From Rhodococcus rhodnii (GTDB taxonomy: Bacteria > Actinomycetota > Actinomycetes > Mycobacteriales > Pseudonocardiaceae): a stretch of 64,000 bases of DNA. The position numbers were made by a program, and so were the translations under genes. The stretch is taken from positions 186,001 to 250,000 of the forward strand of contig JOAA01000002.1 of the NCBI GenBank assembly GCA_000720375.1, in the 5' to 3' direction. Under the pieces are notes generated by a model that was not told the DNA's origin, searched no databases, and worked only from the letters and a program-made list of their open reading frames with translations. This document shows positions 17,312 through 26,146 of the stretch, piece after piece; the first letter of the stretch is position 1, and each line of letters opens with the position of its first letter.

Positions 17312-18463
17312 GTGGCCCGTCCTGAACCCAGCGTGTTGATCGACGCCACCGCTGTCCCCGCGGATCGCGGTGGCGTCGGTCGCTACGTCGACTCGTTGGT
17401 GTCCGCTTTGGACGCCGACGGCGCCCGGATCTCGGTGGCCTGCCAGCAGCGGGACGCGGAGCTGTACTCGAAGCTGGCGCCGAACTCGCGGATCGTGCCG
17501 ACCGGGGAGACGATCGAGACCCGCACGGCACGGCTGGCGTGGGAACAGACGACGTTGCCAGGCTTAGTCCGGCGGTTGCGCGTGGACGTGCTGCACTCGC
17601 CGCACTACACGACACCGCTCGCGAATCCCGCGGCCTCCGTGGTCACCCTGCACGACGCGACGTTCTTCACCGACGCGATGCTGCACTCGTCGGTCAAGGC
17701 GCGGTTCTTCCGTGGCTGGACACGCGTGGCCCTCAACCGTGCGTCGTTGTGCGTGGTCCCCAGCGACGCGACCGCGGCCGAGCTGGTCCGCGTCGCCCGG
17801 GCAAACCCACGCTCGCTGGAAGTCGTGCGGCACGGCGTGGACGTGGACAGGTTCCACCAGCCCACGCTCGAGGAGATCGAAGCCGCACGGGCCACCATCG
17901 GCCTGTCGAAAATGCCTTACGTCGCGTTCTTGGGGGCGCTGGAGCCGCGTAAGAACGTTCCCGCCTTGATTCGTGGCTTCGCCAAGGCCTGCGAAGGACG
18001 CGCCGACCCGCCCGCGCTGGTTCTGGCCGGTCAGCCAGGCTGGGATGGCCAGGTGGAACGGGCGTTGGACGCCCTGCCGCACCGGCTGCGCGTGATCAGG
18101 GCGGGCTACCTGCCGTTCTCCCAGCTCGCCGGGTTCCTTGGCGGCGCGGAGTTGGTCGCGTACCCGAGTCTCGGCGAAGGCTTCGGCCTGCCGGTCCTCG
18201 AGGCGATGGCGTGCGGCGCCTGCGTGCTGACGACAAGTCGCCTTTCCCTGCCGGAGGTCGGCGGGGACGCCGTGGCCTACTGCGGCGTCGGAGCGGGCGA
18301 CATCGGCGCGGCGTTGGCCGAGCTACTGGACGACCCAGCACGCCGAGCGATGCTCGCCTCAGCGGCGCAACGACGCTCGAAGGAGTTCTCCTGGTCCCTG
18401 TGCGCCGCGCAGCACAGGACGGTCTACAGCAGGGCGATGGCCATCCACCGCCGCGGCGTGTGA
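17312..18463 (+). CDS. GT4-type glycosyltransferase
   Basis: A 383-residue GT-B glycosyltransferase, paralogous in organisation to the GT4 genes at 11021 and 16125. Motifs are SVLIDATAVPADRGGVGRY at the N-terminus, ALEPRKNVPALIRGF at the start of the donor domain and the E-x7-E block EGFGLPVLEAMACG. GTG 17312 lies 6 nt after a TACTCT box, so a leaderless transcript is likely. It is 14 bp upstream of wbbL and probably read through into it. The three GT4 and three GT2 proteins between 11 and 19.4 kb suggest a multi-sugar repeating unit or a decorated linker. Confidence 0.87.
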   Translation: MARPEPSVLIDATAVPADRGGVGRYVDSLVSALDADGARISVACQQRDAELYSKLAPNSRIVPTGETIETRTARLAWEQTTLPGLVRRLRVDVLHSPHYTTPLANPAASVVTLHDATFFTDAMLHSSVKARFFRGWTRVALNRASLCVVPSDATAAELVRVARANPRSLEVVRHGVDVDRFHQPTLEEIEAARATIGLSKMPYVAFLGALEPRKNVPALIRGFAKACEGRADPPALVLAGQPGWDGQVERALDALPHRLRVIRAGYLPFSQLAGFLGGAELVAYPSLGEGFGLPVLEAMACGACVLTTSRLSLPEVGGDAVAYCGVGAGDIGAALAELLDDPARRAMLASAAQRRSKEFSWSLCAAQHRTVYSRAMAIHRRGV

Positions 18464-18477
18464 CAGAATCCACGGCC

Positions 18478-19347
18478 GTGACCGAACCGAGACGTTATGG
18501 CGACGAGCTGGCTGTGGTCACCGTCACCTACTCACCAGGCGAGACGCTCACGCGGTTCCTCGACACGTTGGCCACCGCGACCGAGCGGCCGATCCAGGTC
18601 GTGATGGCGGACAACGGATCGACCGACGGCGCCCCGGAGAAAGCGGCTTCGCGCGAAGGCGTACGCCTGCTGTCGACCGGTGAGAACCTCGGTTACGGAG
18701 CGGCGGCGAACCGAGGCGTGGCCGAGTTCGGCGACGAATACGGCTGGGTCATCGTGGCCAACCCGGACATCGAATGGGGCCCGGGCTCCATCGACGAGCT
18801 GTTGAAGGCCACGTCACGCTGGCCACGCGGTGGCGCCTTCGGACCGTTGATCCGCGAACCCAACGGCGAGGTCTACCCGTCCGCGCGCCTGTTGCCTTCG
18901 TTGGGCAAGGGCGTCGGACACGCGGTCGTCGGCCGCGTGTGGAAGGACAACCCGTGGACGAAGGCTTACCGCCAGTCCGACACGTCGGTGCGTGAGCGCA
19001 CGGCCGGGTGGCTCTCCGGCTCGTGCCTGCTGCTGCGCCGCGAGGCGTTCGACTCGGTGGACGGCTTCGATCCCAGGTATTTCATGTACTTCGAGGACGT
19101 GGACCTCGGTGACCGGATCGGCAAGGCCGGCTGGCAGAACGTCTACGTGCCCTCGGCCGAAGTCACCCACATCGGTGGCCACGCGACGTCCAAGGCGTCG
19201 GCGAAAATGCTTGCCGTGCATCACCAGAGCGCCTACCGGTATTTGGCCGACCGGCACCAGGGCCCCGAGTGGAAGCCGGTACTCGCGGCGATCAAGGCAG
19301 GCCTGAACATCCGCCTGAAACTGGAAACCCGCGGCACCTCAACCTGA
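18478..19347 (+). CDS. wbbL: Rhamnosyltransferase WbbL (arabinogalactan linker)
   Basis: A 289-residue GT2 enzyme expected to add L-rhamnose from dTDP-rhamnose to decaprenyl-PP-GlcNAc, forming the linker that joins arabinogalactan to peptidoglycan. It matches my recollection of mycobacterial WbbL closely: VTVTYSPGETLTRFL, MADNGSTDGAPE, WVIVANPDIEWGPGSIDELL, GWLSGSCLLLRREAF and FMYFEDVDLGDRIGKAGW. GTG 18478 begins MTEPRRYGDEL, with a CAGAAT box 8 nt upstream; the frame is open much further but is the shadow of the preceding gene. As in mycobacteria it lies near rmlD and manC. A 22-bp repeat array follows its stop. Confidence 0.92.
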   Translation: MTEPRRYGDELAVVTVTYSPGETLTRFLDTLATATERPIQVVMADNGSTDGAPEKAASREGVRLLSTGENLGYGAAANRGVAEFGDEYGWVIVANPDIEWGPGSIDELLKATSRWPRGGAFGPLIREPNGEVYPSARLLPSLGKGVGHAVVGRVWKDNPWTKAYRQSDTSVRERTAGWLSGSCLLLRREAFDSVDGFDPRYFMYFEDVDLGDRIGKAGWQNVYVPSAEVTHIGGHATSKASAKMLAVHHQSAYRYLADRHQGPEWKPVLAAIKAGLNIRLKLETRGTST

Positions 19348-19360
19348 TCCCCCCACCGGC

Positions 19361-19468
19361 GTGTCCACCACTCCAGCACACCGTGTCCACCGTTCCGGCA
19401 CACCGTGTCCACCGTTCCGGCACACCGTGTCCACCGTTCCGGCACACCGTGTCCACCGTTCCAGCACC
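19361..19468. repeat. 22-bp tandem repeat, five copies
   Basis: Five units begin at 19361, 19383, 19405, 19427 and 19449 with GTGTCCACC; the consensus continues GTTCCGGCACACC. The middle copies are identical and the outer ones have one to three changes. Every junction creates ACAC-C-GTGT (for example 19378-19386), an interrupted palindrome spaced 22 bp apart. The array lies just after wbbL and before the convergent gene ending at 19553. Confidence 0.9.
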
Positions 19469-19528
19469 ATGAAATTCCCTAGCAGTGCGGGGAATGTGCA
19501 ACACACGGTGCTTGAAAGTGCATTTCAC

Positions 19529-19550
19529 TGTGCTGGAAAGGTGGACACGG
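19529..19550. repeat. Inverted copy of the 22-bp repeat
   Basis: This 22-bp stretch is the reverse complement of the array unit with one mismatch, and 19503-19517 looks like a second, more degenerate inverted copy. Together with the array it can form a long stem, so the locus may end transcription from both sides (wbbL and the convergent gene). Confidence 0.75.
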
Positions 19551-19552
19551 CG

Positions 19553-19951
19553 TTAGAGGGTGCCGTCCAACCTCTGGGACAGCGAAGGCCGCGGGCTTGG
19601 CTTCTTCTGCACCGTCGGCACCATGCCCTCGGGCTGCGGATCCTGTTCCTGCTCCGGCGGCGCGGCCTGGCGCGGCGGTGCCGGAGGCTGCTGCTGACCC
19701 GACGGGTACGGCTGAGGTTTGCGGGGCGATGGCTGGCTTTGTGTTGGCTGCGGGTCTGCCAACGGGTGCCCGACCACCATTGTCGTCTCGCTGTCTGGTC
19801 GCTGCTCGTCCAGCGACGACACGACAACCCGAGGGATCTGCAGCGTGTTCGCCGCGTCCATCGGGGAGATCGCGTCTTCCGGTGTCACTACGAAGGCACC
19901 GCGCGCGCGGGCGCGGGCCAGAGCGGCATCGGCTCGCTCCCGGGGATCCAT
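19553..19951 (-). CDS. Conserved actinobacterial hypothetical protein with Pro/Gln-rich tail
   Basis: A 132-residue soluble protein. Residues 1-65 form a compact start (DPRERADAALARARARGAFVV, then MDAANTLQIPRVVV), while the rest is low-complexity, rich in Pro, Gln and Ser (for example PSGQQQPPAPPRQ), and probably disordered. The N-terminal pattern recalls a small conserved gene found near manC in related actinobacteria, but I cannot name a family. The start is ATG 19951. A credible promoter (CTGACG, 17 bp, TACTCT) lies at 20012-20040. Function unknown. Confidence 0.72.
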   Translation of the reverse strand: MDPRERADAALARARARGAFVVTPEDAISPMDAANTLQIPRVVVSSLDEQRPDSETTMVVGHPLADPQPTQSQPSPRKPQPYPSGQQQPPAPPRQAAPPEQEQDPQPEGMVPTVQKKPSPRPSLSQRLDGTL

Positions 19952-20011
19952 GCTCCGGCCTCTCCCGCGTCGCCTCGAGCCGGCACTCCCACCGGCTGTC
20001 CCGTCGCCACC

Positions 20012-20040
20012 AGAGTATCTCTAGAGAGGGTTGGCGTCAG
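20012..20040 (-). promoter_or_regulatory. Promoter of the Pro/Gln-rich protein gene
   Basis: On the minus strand CTGACG (20040-20035) and TACTCT (20017-20012) are separated by 17 bp, a good housekeeping-sigma match. The spacer contains the palindrome TCTCTAGAGA. Confidence 0.5.
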
Positions 20041-20067
20041 GGAAGAACTGAAATCCGTATGTTGATC

Positions 20068-21162
20068 TTAGACGTACGCCGTCCGCCCGGTGTCACGCAG
20101 GATCTCGGTGAGGCGTTTGATGTCCTGCGCCCGATTCCGGTGACAAACGAGCACCGCGTCGGGCGTGTCGACCACGATCAAGTCCCGGACGCCGAGCGTC
20201 GCGACCAACCGTCCGCCTGCCGGGACCGCGACGATGTCCGAGCTGTCCACAGCCACGACTTCGCCTGCTCCCGGCGTGGTCACGACGCGTGCGCCGTCCT
20301 GGTCGGCTGCCAGCAGTTCGCCCAACGTCTCGAAGTCGCCGATGTCACTCCAGCCGAAGTCGCCGGGCACGGTCGAGACGAGGCCCTCCGCCGCGGCGGG
20401 CTCCATCACCGCGTACTCCACCGCGACCTTGGGGATCGTGGCCCACAACTCGTCGACCACGACCGCGCGCTCGTCGGTGTCCCACGCCTTCGCGATCTTG
20501 CTGACCGGCTCGAACACGTCCGGCCTGCGCCGCTCCAGCTCGCCGAGGAACACGTCGGTCCGCCAGACGAACATGCTCGCGTTCCACAGGTACCGGCCGG
20601 AGTTCACGTACTCGGTCGCGGTCGCCAGGTCCGGTTTCTCCTTGAACTCCAGCACCTGCTGCTGCACACCGAGCTCAGCGGTTGCGCTGCACTGCAGGTA
20701 GCCGTAGCCGGTTTCCGGGCGGGTCGGGGCGATGCCGATGGTCATCAGCTTGCCCTCGGCGGCGCCCCGCGCGGCTTCACGCACGGTCGCGGCGAAAGCT
20801 GCCGGGTCCTTGATCAGGTGGTCGGCGGCGAACGACGCCATCACCGCACCGGGGCTGCGCTGCTGGATCACGGCGGCGGCCAGCGCGATCGCCGCACATG
20901 AGTCCCGTGCCAGCGGCTCGACCAGGATGTTGCGCTCCGGCAGTTCCGGGAGCTGCCTGGCCACCGCCGCGGCGTGTGCGACGCCGGTGACGACGTGCAC
21001 GCGATCAGCGGCCGACAACGGCACGAGCCGGTCGTAGGTCGCCTGCAGCAATGAACGCTCAGTACCGGTCAACGGGTGCAGGAACTTGGGGTTGGTGGCC
21101 CTGGAGAGCGGCCACAACCTGGTCCCACTGCCGCCCGCGGGCACAACCACATGGAGGTCCAC
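20068..21162 (-). CDS. manC: Mannose-1-phosphate guanylyltransferase
   Basis: A 364-residue cytoplasmic nucleotidyltransferase making GDP-mannose from mannose-1-phosphate and GTP. The signature VVPAGGSGTRLWPLSR is at residues 6-21, followed by FLHPLTGTERSLLQATYDR, FAADHLIKD, GYGYLQCS and VEYAVMEPA with FGWSDIGDF. It ends at the nucleotidyltransferase domain, without an isomerase domain. The start is GTG 21162, 6 nt after TAGGGT on the minus strand. It is divergent from a DNA glycosylase gene (57 bp). With manB (35928) and manA (38633) it completes the route from fructose-6-phosphate to GDP-mannose. Confidence 0.94.
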   Translation of the reverse strand: MDLHVVVPAGGSGTRLWPLSRATNPKFLHPLTGTERSLLQATYDRLVPLSAADRVHVVTGVAHAAAVARQLPELPERNILVEPLARDSCAAIALAAAVIQQRSPGAVMASFAADHLIKDPAAFAATVREAARGAAEGKLMTIGIAPTRPETGYGYLQCSATAELGVQQQVLEFKEKPDLATATEYVNSGRYLWNASMFVWRTDVFLGELERRRPDVFEPVSKIAKAWDTDERAVVVDELWATIPKVAVEYAVMEPAAAEGLVSTVPGDFGWSDIGDFETLGELLAADQDGARVVTTPGAGEVVAVDSSDIVAVPAGGRLVATLGVRDLIVVDTPDAVLVCHRNRAQDIKRLTEILRDTGRTAYV

Positions 21163-21168
21163 GCGGTC

Positions 21169-21212
21169 ACCCTAACGGGACCGCAATACTCCAAAAGCAG
21201 GCACCGTAGGCT
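21169..21212. promoter_or_regulatory. Divergent leaderless promoters of manC and the glycosylase
   Basis: On the minus strand TAGGGT (21174-21169) lies 6 nt before GTG 21162. On the plus strand TAGGCT (21207-21212) lies 7 nt before ATG 21220. Only about 30 bp separate the two -10 boxes, so their upstream promoter elements overlap. Confidence 0.5.
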
Positions 21213-21219
21213 GACTGCC

Positions 21220-22116
21220 ATGTCCGTCCGCGTCTGGCGGCCCGGGTACGCGCTTGACCTGGGTTCCGTCCTTGCCCCGTTGCGTCGGGGCAGCGGCGAC
21301 CCTACGTACGGACAGACGCCGGGCGGCGCCGTGTTCCGCGCGTCCAGCACGCCTGACGGACCGGGCACATTGGCCATCCGGCGCGTAGGCGACGAGGTGC
21401 ACGCGGAAGCCTGGGGCGAGGGTGCTGAGTGGCTTCTGGACGGTCTTCCCGCGCTGTTAGGCGACTTGGACGACGACACGGACTTCCAAGCACACCATGA
21501 CCTCGTTGCCGAAGCGCGCAGGCGGATGCCCGGTCTGCGGCTCGGGAGTACGCGGCGCGTATGGGACGTCCTGTTCGCCGCGATCCTTGAGCAGAAGGTC
21601 ACCGGCAAGGAGGCGTGGCGGACTTGGCGAGAGCTATGCCGCCGGTACGGCACGGTCGCGCCAGGGCCGATGCAGTTGTGGGTGCCGCCGACGCCACAGG
21701 CGCTGATGGCGATCACCGACTGGCAGTGGCACAAGGCCGGTTTGGACGGTGCCCGGCGCCGTACGTTGATCGCTGCCGCGCAAGTCGCTGGGCGCCTTGA
21801 GAAAGCGGCCGAGCTGAAGGGCGCCGAAGGCCGCGCGCTGCTGCGGAAGGTGCCGGGGATCGGCGTGTGGACGGCGGCCGAGGTCGCCCAACGGGCATGG
21901 GGCGACCCGGACGCGGTGAGTTTCGGCGACTACCACATTCCCGGCAACGTCGGATACGCCTTGACAGGCAAGCCTTTGGACGACGCAGGCATGCACGAGA
22001 TCCTCGCACCCTATGCGCCGCAACGACAACGAGCCGTGCGCTACATCGAAACCGCCGGAATCACCAAGCCCCGGCGCGGTCCCCGTTTCTCGCCGCGTGA
22101 CTACCGCGCGATGTAG
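21220..22116 (+). CDS. HhH-GPD DNA glycosylase (3-methyladenine glycosylase-like)
   Basis: A 298-residue base-excision repair enzyme of the AlkA/HhH-GPD superfamily. The N-terminal part (RVWRPGYALDLGSVLAPL) resembles the AlkA N-terminal domain. The helical core includes FAAILEQKVTGKEAWRTW. The helix-hairpin-helix is VPGIGVWTAAEVAQRAWG, followed by the catalytic-aspartate region DAVSFGDYHI. It should remove alkylated purines. ATG 21220 is chosen over the open upstream frame because a TAGGCT box lies 7 nt before it. Its 3' end overlaps the convergent NUDIX gene by 56 bp. Confidence 0.86.
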   Translation: MSVRVWRPGYALDLGSVLAPLRRGSGDPTYGQTPGGAVFRASSTPDGPGTLAIRRVGDEVHAEAWGEGAEWLLDGLPALLGDLDDDTDFQAHHDLVAEARRRMPGLRLGSTRRVWDVLFAAILEQKVTGKEAWRTWRELCRRYGTVAPGPMQLWVPPTPQALMAITDWQWHKAGLDGARRRTLIAAAQVAGRLEKAAELKGAEGRALLRKVPGIGVWTAAEVAQRAWGDPDAVSFGDYHIPGNVGYALTGKPLDDAGMHEILAPYAPQRQRAVRYIETAGITKPRRGPRFSPRDYRAM

Positions 22117-22630
22117 CCAGACTGATCATCGGCAGCAGGTCGGCGTTCGGCACCTCGCTGATCGGCCACCAACGCAGGTCGTCGGACTCGTCACTGCGCA
22201 CCGGCTGCGCGCCCGCGGGGGCGTGCACCGCGAACCGCACGTCGAAATGCCTTGTCGGAACGCCCAACGAGCACGTGATCGGGTGCACTTCGAGGTGCAT
22301 CGGCACCGGGTCGATGGTCAGCCCGTCGATCCCGGACTCCTCGGTGGCCTCCCGCAGCGCGGCGCCCGCCAGCGTCTGGTCCGACGGCTCGCAGTGGCCG
22401 CCGAGCTGCAACCACTTGCCTACCCGGGGATGCAGCGTGAGCAGGACGTTGTCGCCGTCGAGGACCACGGCTGACGCGGTGATGTGCCCGGCCGCGCACG
22501 AGCGATCGCAGGAATCCTCCCGTGCGGCAAGGAAACCCAGATAGGCCTGGCGCAACGACTCCTGCTCGCGGTCGTCCGGCGCCCATTGCCCGAGCACGGC
22601 CAATGCGTCTGCGTGTACACCCACAGTCAC
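22061..22630 (-). CDS. NUDIX hydrolase
   Basis: A 189-residue pyrophosphohydrolase. The NUDIX box [25 protein letters not shown] (about residues 79-103) keeps the catalytic REATEESG but has one extra residue and an Asp in place of the usual first glutamate. The preceding [11 protein letters not shown] is typical of the actinobacterial group found next to fbiB. GTG 22630 overlaps the fbiB stop (GTGA), so it is coupled to F420 synthesis; GTG 22624 has better spacing from GGAG and is an alternative. Substrate unknown. Confidence 0.82.
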   Translation of the reverse strand: MTVGVHADALAVLGQWAPDDREQESLRQAYLGFLAAREDSCDRSCAAGHITASAVVLDGDNVLLTLHPRVGKWLQLGGHCEPSDQTLAGAALREATEESGIDGLTIDPVPMHLEVHPITCSLGVPTRHFDVRFAVHAPAGAQPVRSDESDDLRWWPISEVPNADLLPMISLATSRGSHAARNGDRAGAW

Positions 22631-23964
22631 AGCTCCATGAAAGCGTCGGCGGGATCGCGTGGCGGGCGGGGAGCGAGCGGGCCGTCGGTCGGATAGCCGA
22701 CGGCGACCGCCCCCAGCGGCTCCCATTCTGACGGCAGCCCAAGGACTTCGCGGACCACGGGCGCGCAGAAGATCGTCGACGAGACCCAGCACGACCCGAT
22801 GCCCTCGGCCGCCAACGCGACCAAGAGGCCCTGCACGGCGGCGCCGCCGGCGATGGTGAACATCGTCCGCTCCGCCTCGGACCGCTGTGGATCGGGATAC
22901 GTGTGCGCACCTTCGCGTACCAGGAAAGGAAGAACGATTTCCTTGGCCCCGTAAAGCAGGTCGCCGCGACGGACGCGGCGGTCGATCCGCTCCTCGGACC
23001 ACCCGTCGTTGGCCAGATCGGCGCGCCACTGTGCCCGCATCGCGTCAAGGAGTTCTTTGCGGCGCTCCTTGACGTGAACGAACCGGACGGGCCGTGTGTG
23101 GTGCGGAGCGGGCGCGGTCAGCGCGATTCCCACAGCCTTACGGATCGCGTCCTCAGGAATCGGTTCGTCGGTGTAGAAGCGCACTGACCGGCGCATCAGC
23201 ACGGCCTCGGACCGCCCCTGTGCCAAGGACTCTTCCGTGCCAAGGCGGAACAGGTCCTGCTCAGTCGGGCGGATCAGGTCCGCGGCAGTCGACCCGTCAT
23301 CGGTGACGGCCAGACCGCGAACCACAGCGACCGGCAGGCCGCCGGTCTTGCCTTTGACCAGATCGGCCGCGGCAGCGATCTCGTCGGCCACCGCGACCTC
23401 GGTGACCACGAGTTCGTTGCCCTGCCGGTCGATCTGGCCCGCGTACTTGTGCAGAACGGTCAAACCGGACGACCCGATGGCGGTGTCGGTCTGGCCGTTG
23501 CGCCACGCACGGCCCATGGTGTCAGTGATCACGACAGCGACATCGACCCCGAGGCGTTCGCGAATTCCGTTGCGCAGAGCCAAAGCCGAGCCATCCGGGT
23601 TCTCCGGCAGCAACGCGAGCTCGTCACCGGCCACATTGGACGCGTCAATACCCGACGCGGCCTGCACGATGCCGAGCTTGTTCTCGGTGATCAGCGTGCG
23701 GTTGATCCGTGCGACGACCCGGACGGCCTCGGCTTCCACCAACCGTCGCCGCTCGGCATCGCGGGCATCGGGATCGGCAGGCACGGTGACCAGCCGACCC
23801 TCGACTTTGGACACGACCTTGCTCGTCACCACGAGCACATCGCCGTCCTGCAACCAAGGCGCGGCATCGGCGATGGCGCCGGCCAAGTCATCCCCTGGCC
23901 GGAACTCCGGCAGCCCGGTCACCGCCTTGACGGTGACATCGCCGCCGCGCGCGTGATCACTCAT
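22627..23964 (-). CDS. fbiB: Coenzyme F420:L-glutamate ligase, two-domain FbiB
   Basis: A 445-residue cytoplasmic enzyme that adds the gamma-linked glutamate tail to F420-0 and, through its C-terminal domain, reduces dehydro-F420 with FMN. The N-terminal CofE domain (about 1-245) has [35 protein letters not shown] and [18 protein letters not shown]. The C-terminal nitroreductase-like domain (about 250-445) has [32 protein letters not shown] and [13 protein letters not shown]. The start ATG 23964 overlaps the end of fbiA by 8 bp. Operon order is fbiA, fbiB, NUDIX. Confidence 0.95.
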   Translation of the reverse strand: MSDHARGGDVTVKAVTGLPEFRPGDDLAGAIADAAPWLQDGDVLVVTSKVVSKVEGRLVTVPADPDARDAERRRLVEAEAVRVVARINRTLITENKLGIVQAASGIDASNVAGDELALLPENPDGSALALRNGIRERLGVDVAVVITDTMGRAWRNGQTDTAIGSSGLTVLHKYAGQIDRQGNELVVTEVAVADEIAAAADLVKGKTGGLPVAVVRGLAVTDDGSTAADLIRPTEQDLFRLGTEESLAQGRSEAVLMRRSVRFYTDEPIPEDAIRKAVGIALTAPAPHHTRPVRFVHVKERRKELLDAMRAQWRADLANDGWSEERIDRRVRRGDLLYGAKEIVLPFLVREGAHTYPDPQRSEAERTMFTIAGGAAVQGLLVALAAEGIGSCWVSSTIFCAPVVREVLGLPSEWEPLGAVAVGYPTDGPLAPRPPRDPADAFMEL

Positions 23965-24946
23965 ACGTCCAGCCCGCCATTTCCAACGCCGCGCGAACCA
24001 TCTCAGCCGTCGCGTCCACATCGCTCATCAACAGCGGAACGGCGCGAACCGCGACCCCAGGAACATCAGCGGCCTCGCCGGTGTGCACGAGCCACGCGTC
24101 GAGCACGCCGTCGTCGGAACACTGCCGGGACCCGTAGTACCGGCCGACGGCCTGCGAGCTGGTTTCCACACCGATGGCGGTCAGACACGCGTCGGCCATG
24201 CCCCGCAAGGGTTTCCCGCCGATGATCGGCGACACCCCGACGACCATCGCATCGGTCTTACGGACCGCCCCCCGCAAACCCGGGACTGACAGCACGGTCC
24301 CCACGCTGACCACTGGGTTGGACGGTGCGAACAGCACGACGTCCGCCTCGCTGATCGCGTCAAGCACGCCGGGGCCGGGCTCGGCCTCCTCAGCGCCTAC
24401 CGGAACGATCGACTGCGCGGCCAGTTTGGCCTGGTAGCGCACCCACCATTCCTGGAAGTGGATGGCTTTGCGCTCACCTTCGGGAGTGTCGACGACCACG
24501 TGCGTTTCCACCCGATCGTCGGTCATCGGAAGCAGGCGGACGCCAGGCTGCCACCGGTCACACAGCGCCTCGGTCACCGCGGAGAGCGGATATCCCGCAC
24601 GCAGCATGCGGGTACGCACCAAGTGCGTCGCGATGTCCTTGTCCCCGAGCCCGAACCAGTCCGGGTCGGCGCCGTAGGCCGCCAGTTGCTCCTTGACGAC
24701 CCACGTCTCGCCCTTCTGGCCCCAGCCGCGGTCGGTGTCGATCCCGCCGCCGAGGGTGTACATGCACGTGTCCAGGTCGGGACAGATCCGCAGGCCGTGC
24801 ATCCACACGTCGTCGCCGGTGTTCACCACCGCGGTGATCTCATGTTCCGACTCGCCCGGCCCCACGGCGGGCAGTCCGAGCAGGGTCTTGACGCCAAGCA
24901 GGAATCGCGCTCCGCCGACCCCGCCAACAACCACGACGACCTTCAC
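23957..24946 (-). CDS. fbiA: 2-phospho-L-lactate (or phosphoenolpyruvate) transferase FbiA/CofD
   Basis: A 329-residue enzyme that joins the activated guanylyl three-carbon unit to Fo, giving F420-0 or dehydro-F420-0. The N-terminal [19 protein letters not shown] is the Rossmann-like start of the family. [42 protein letters not shown] and [14 protein letters not shown] are characteristic. GTG 24946 is the start, with an AAGGAT -10-like box 7 nt upstream. FbiC (Fo synthase) and FbiD are not in the window. By gene order this is Rv3261-Rv3262 of M. tuberculosis. Confidence 0.95.
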   Translation of the reverse strand: MKVVVVVGGVGGARFLLGVKTLLGLPAVGPGESEHEITAVVNTGDDVWMHGLRICPDLDTCMYTLGGGIDTDRGWGQKGETWVVKEQLAAYGADPDWFGLGDKDIATHLVRTRMLRAGYPLSAVTEALCDRWQPGVRLLPMTDDRVETHVVVDTPEGERKAIHFQEWWVRYQAKLAAQSIVPVGAEEAEPGPGVLDAISEADVVLFAPSNPVVSVGTVLSVPGLRGAVRKTDAMVVGVSPIIGGKPLRGMADACLTAIGVETSSQAVGRYYGSRQCSDDGVLDAWLVHTGEAADVPGVAVRAVPLLMSDVDATAEMVRAALEMAGWTYE

Positions 24947-25063
24947 GAATCCGATCCTTGCACGGACTCGCGCGCCCGTGCCGAACGCCCTGCTCGACCC
25001 CGGCCGGCAAGGGTTCCAGTTAGCAGGAATGCGCGGCGCCATGATCGCTGCGATGCTCAGGTG

Positions 25064-25441
25064 ATGGTTCGCTGTCTGATCGTCGACGACAGCCCGGGCT
25101 TCCTCGCGGCGGCTCGTCGATTGCTGGAGCGCCAAGGCGTCACCGTGGCCGGTGTGGCGTCCAACGGCGACGAGGGCGTACGACGGGCCGAGGAGCTGCG
25201 GCCCGACGTCGTGCTCGTCGACATCGAACTGGGCGGGGAGAGCGGGCTGGAGCTGACCGAACGGCTGCACCGGGCACCACGCCCGTTCCGCACGATCTTG
25301 ATATCGACGCGCGCCGAGCAGGACTACCGCGATCTGATCACGACCAACCCGGCCGTCGGCTTCCTGCCGAAGACCGCGCTGTCCGCGGCGGCGATCGAGG
25401 CTCTACTGGCCGACTCCGCTACCGAGCCTGAAGATAGGTGA
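25064..25441 (+). CDS. Stand-alone response-regulator receiver protein
   Basis: A 125-residue protein consisting of one receiver domain and no output domain. The acidic pair is IVDDSPG (Asp8, Asp9), the phospho-acceptor Asp53 lies in VLVDIELGG, and the conserved Thr/Ser and Lys are ILIST and FLPKTAL. ATG 25064 lies 6 nt after GATGCT, so the mRNA is probably leaderless. It converges on and overlaps by 23 bp the NarL-type regulator, next to a histidine kinase, so it may act as a phosphate sink or connector in the same pathway. Confidence 0.83.
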   Translation: MVRCLIVDDSPGFLAAARRLLERQGVTVAGVASNGDEGVRRAEELRPDVVLVDIELGGESGLELTERLHRAPRPFRTILISTRAEQDYRDLITTNPAVGFLPKTALSAAAIEALLADSATEPEDR

Positions 25442-26072
25442 CCACGGCCAATACCCGGCGGTGGTCATCCTCGGTCTCCGGGAGGCTCAGTTTGGCGAGG
25501 ACGCTGCGGACGTGCTTTTCCACCGTTCCCTCGGTGACCCAGAGGCGACGGGCGATCCCGGCGTTGGACCGGCCCTCGGCCATCAGGGCAAGCACCTCCC
25601 GCTCCCGCGTGCTCAGCGCGGCCAACGGGTCCTCTCGCCTGCGTGCGCACACCAGCTCGTGCACCAACGCCGGGTCCACCACCGAGCCGCCCGCGGCGAC
25701 GCGCTGGAGCGTGTCGAGGAATTCGGCCACGTCCGCGACCCGGCTCTTGAGCAGGTATCCGATCCCGCGGCCGTCGGCCAGCAGCTCCATCGCGTGCTCG
25801 ACTTCGGCGTGCGCGGACAGCACCAACACGCCGGTGTCCGGGGTCTCCTGGCGGATGATCCTGGCGGCTTCCAGCCCTTCGGTGGTGTGGGTCGGTGGCA
25901 TCCGGATGTCCACGATCGCGAGGTCCGGCTTGTGCTCACGAACGAGCGCGAGCAACCCGGTGGCATCGTCGGCCTGCCCGACGACGTCGAGCCCGGAGCG
26001 GTCGAGCAGGCTCGCCAGACCCGCGCGGAGCAGGACGTCGTCCTCGGCCAGAACCACCCGCGTGCTGGTCAT
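25419..26072 (-). CDS. NarL/LuxR-type response regulator
   Basis: A 217-residue DNA-binding response regulator. The receiver domain has VVLAEDDVLLRAGL, phospho-acceptor Asp in LAIVDIRMPP (near residue 54), VLSAHAEVEH and the lysine in GYLLKSRV. The C-terminal LuxR-type helix-turn-helix is LSTREREVLALMAEGRSNAG followed by VTEGTVEKHVRSVLAKL. ATG 26072 begins MTSTRVVLAEDD; a start five codons upstream is possible. It is divergent from the histidine kinase gene at 26147, its obvious partner, with 74 bp between. Confidence 0.9.
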   Translation of the reverse strand: MTSTRVVLAEDDVLLRAGLASLLDRSGLDVVGQADDATGLLALVREHKPDLAIVDIRMPPTHTTEGLEAARIIRQETPDTGVLVLSAHAEVEHAMELLADGRGIGYLLKSRVADVAEFLDTLQRVAAGGSVVDPALVHELVCARRREDPLAALSTREREVLALMAEGRSNAGIARRLWVTEGTVEKHVRSVLAKLSLPETEDDHRRVLAVVTYLQAR

Positions 26073-26146
26073 GATCGGTCCCGCCACATCGTCACCACCA
26101 CGGCATTATCGGCCGATTCCCGGCTCCGCGACGACCGGAGGATGAC

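Noticed and set aside
19361..19550. CRISPR-like appearance of the 22-bp array
   Set aside because: The units are contiguous with no unique spacers and there are no cas genes, so it is a tandem repeat, not a CRISPR array.
19361..20065. Plus-strand open frame reading through the 22-bp array
   Set aside because: The array is not a multiple of three per unit, the frame continues into the antisense of the Pro/Gln-rich protein gene, and no ribosome binding site is present.
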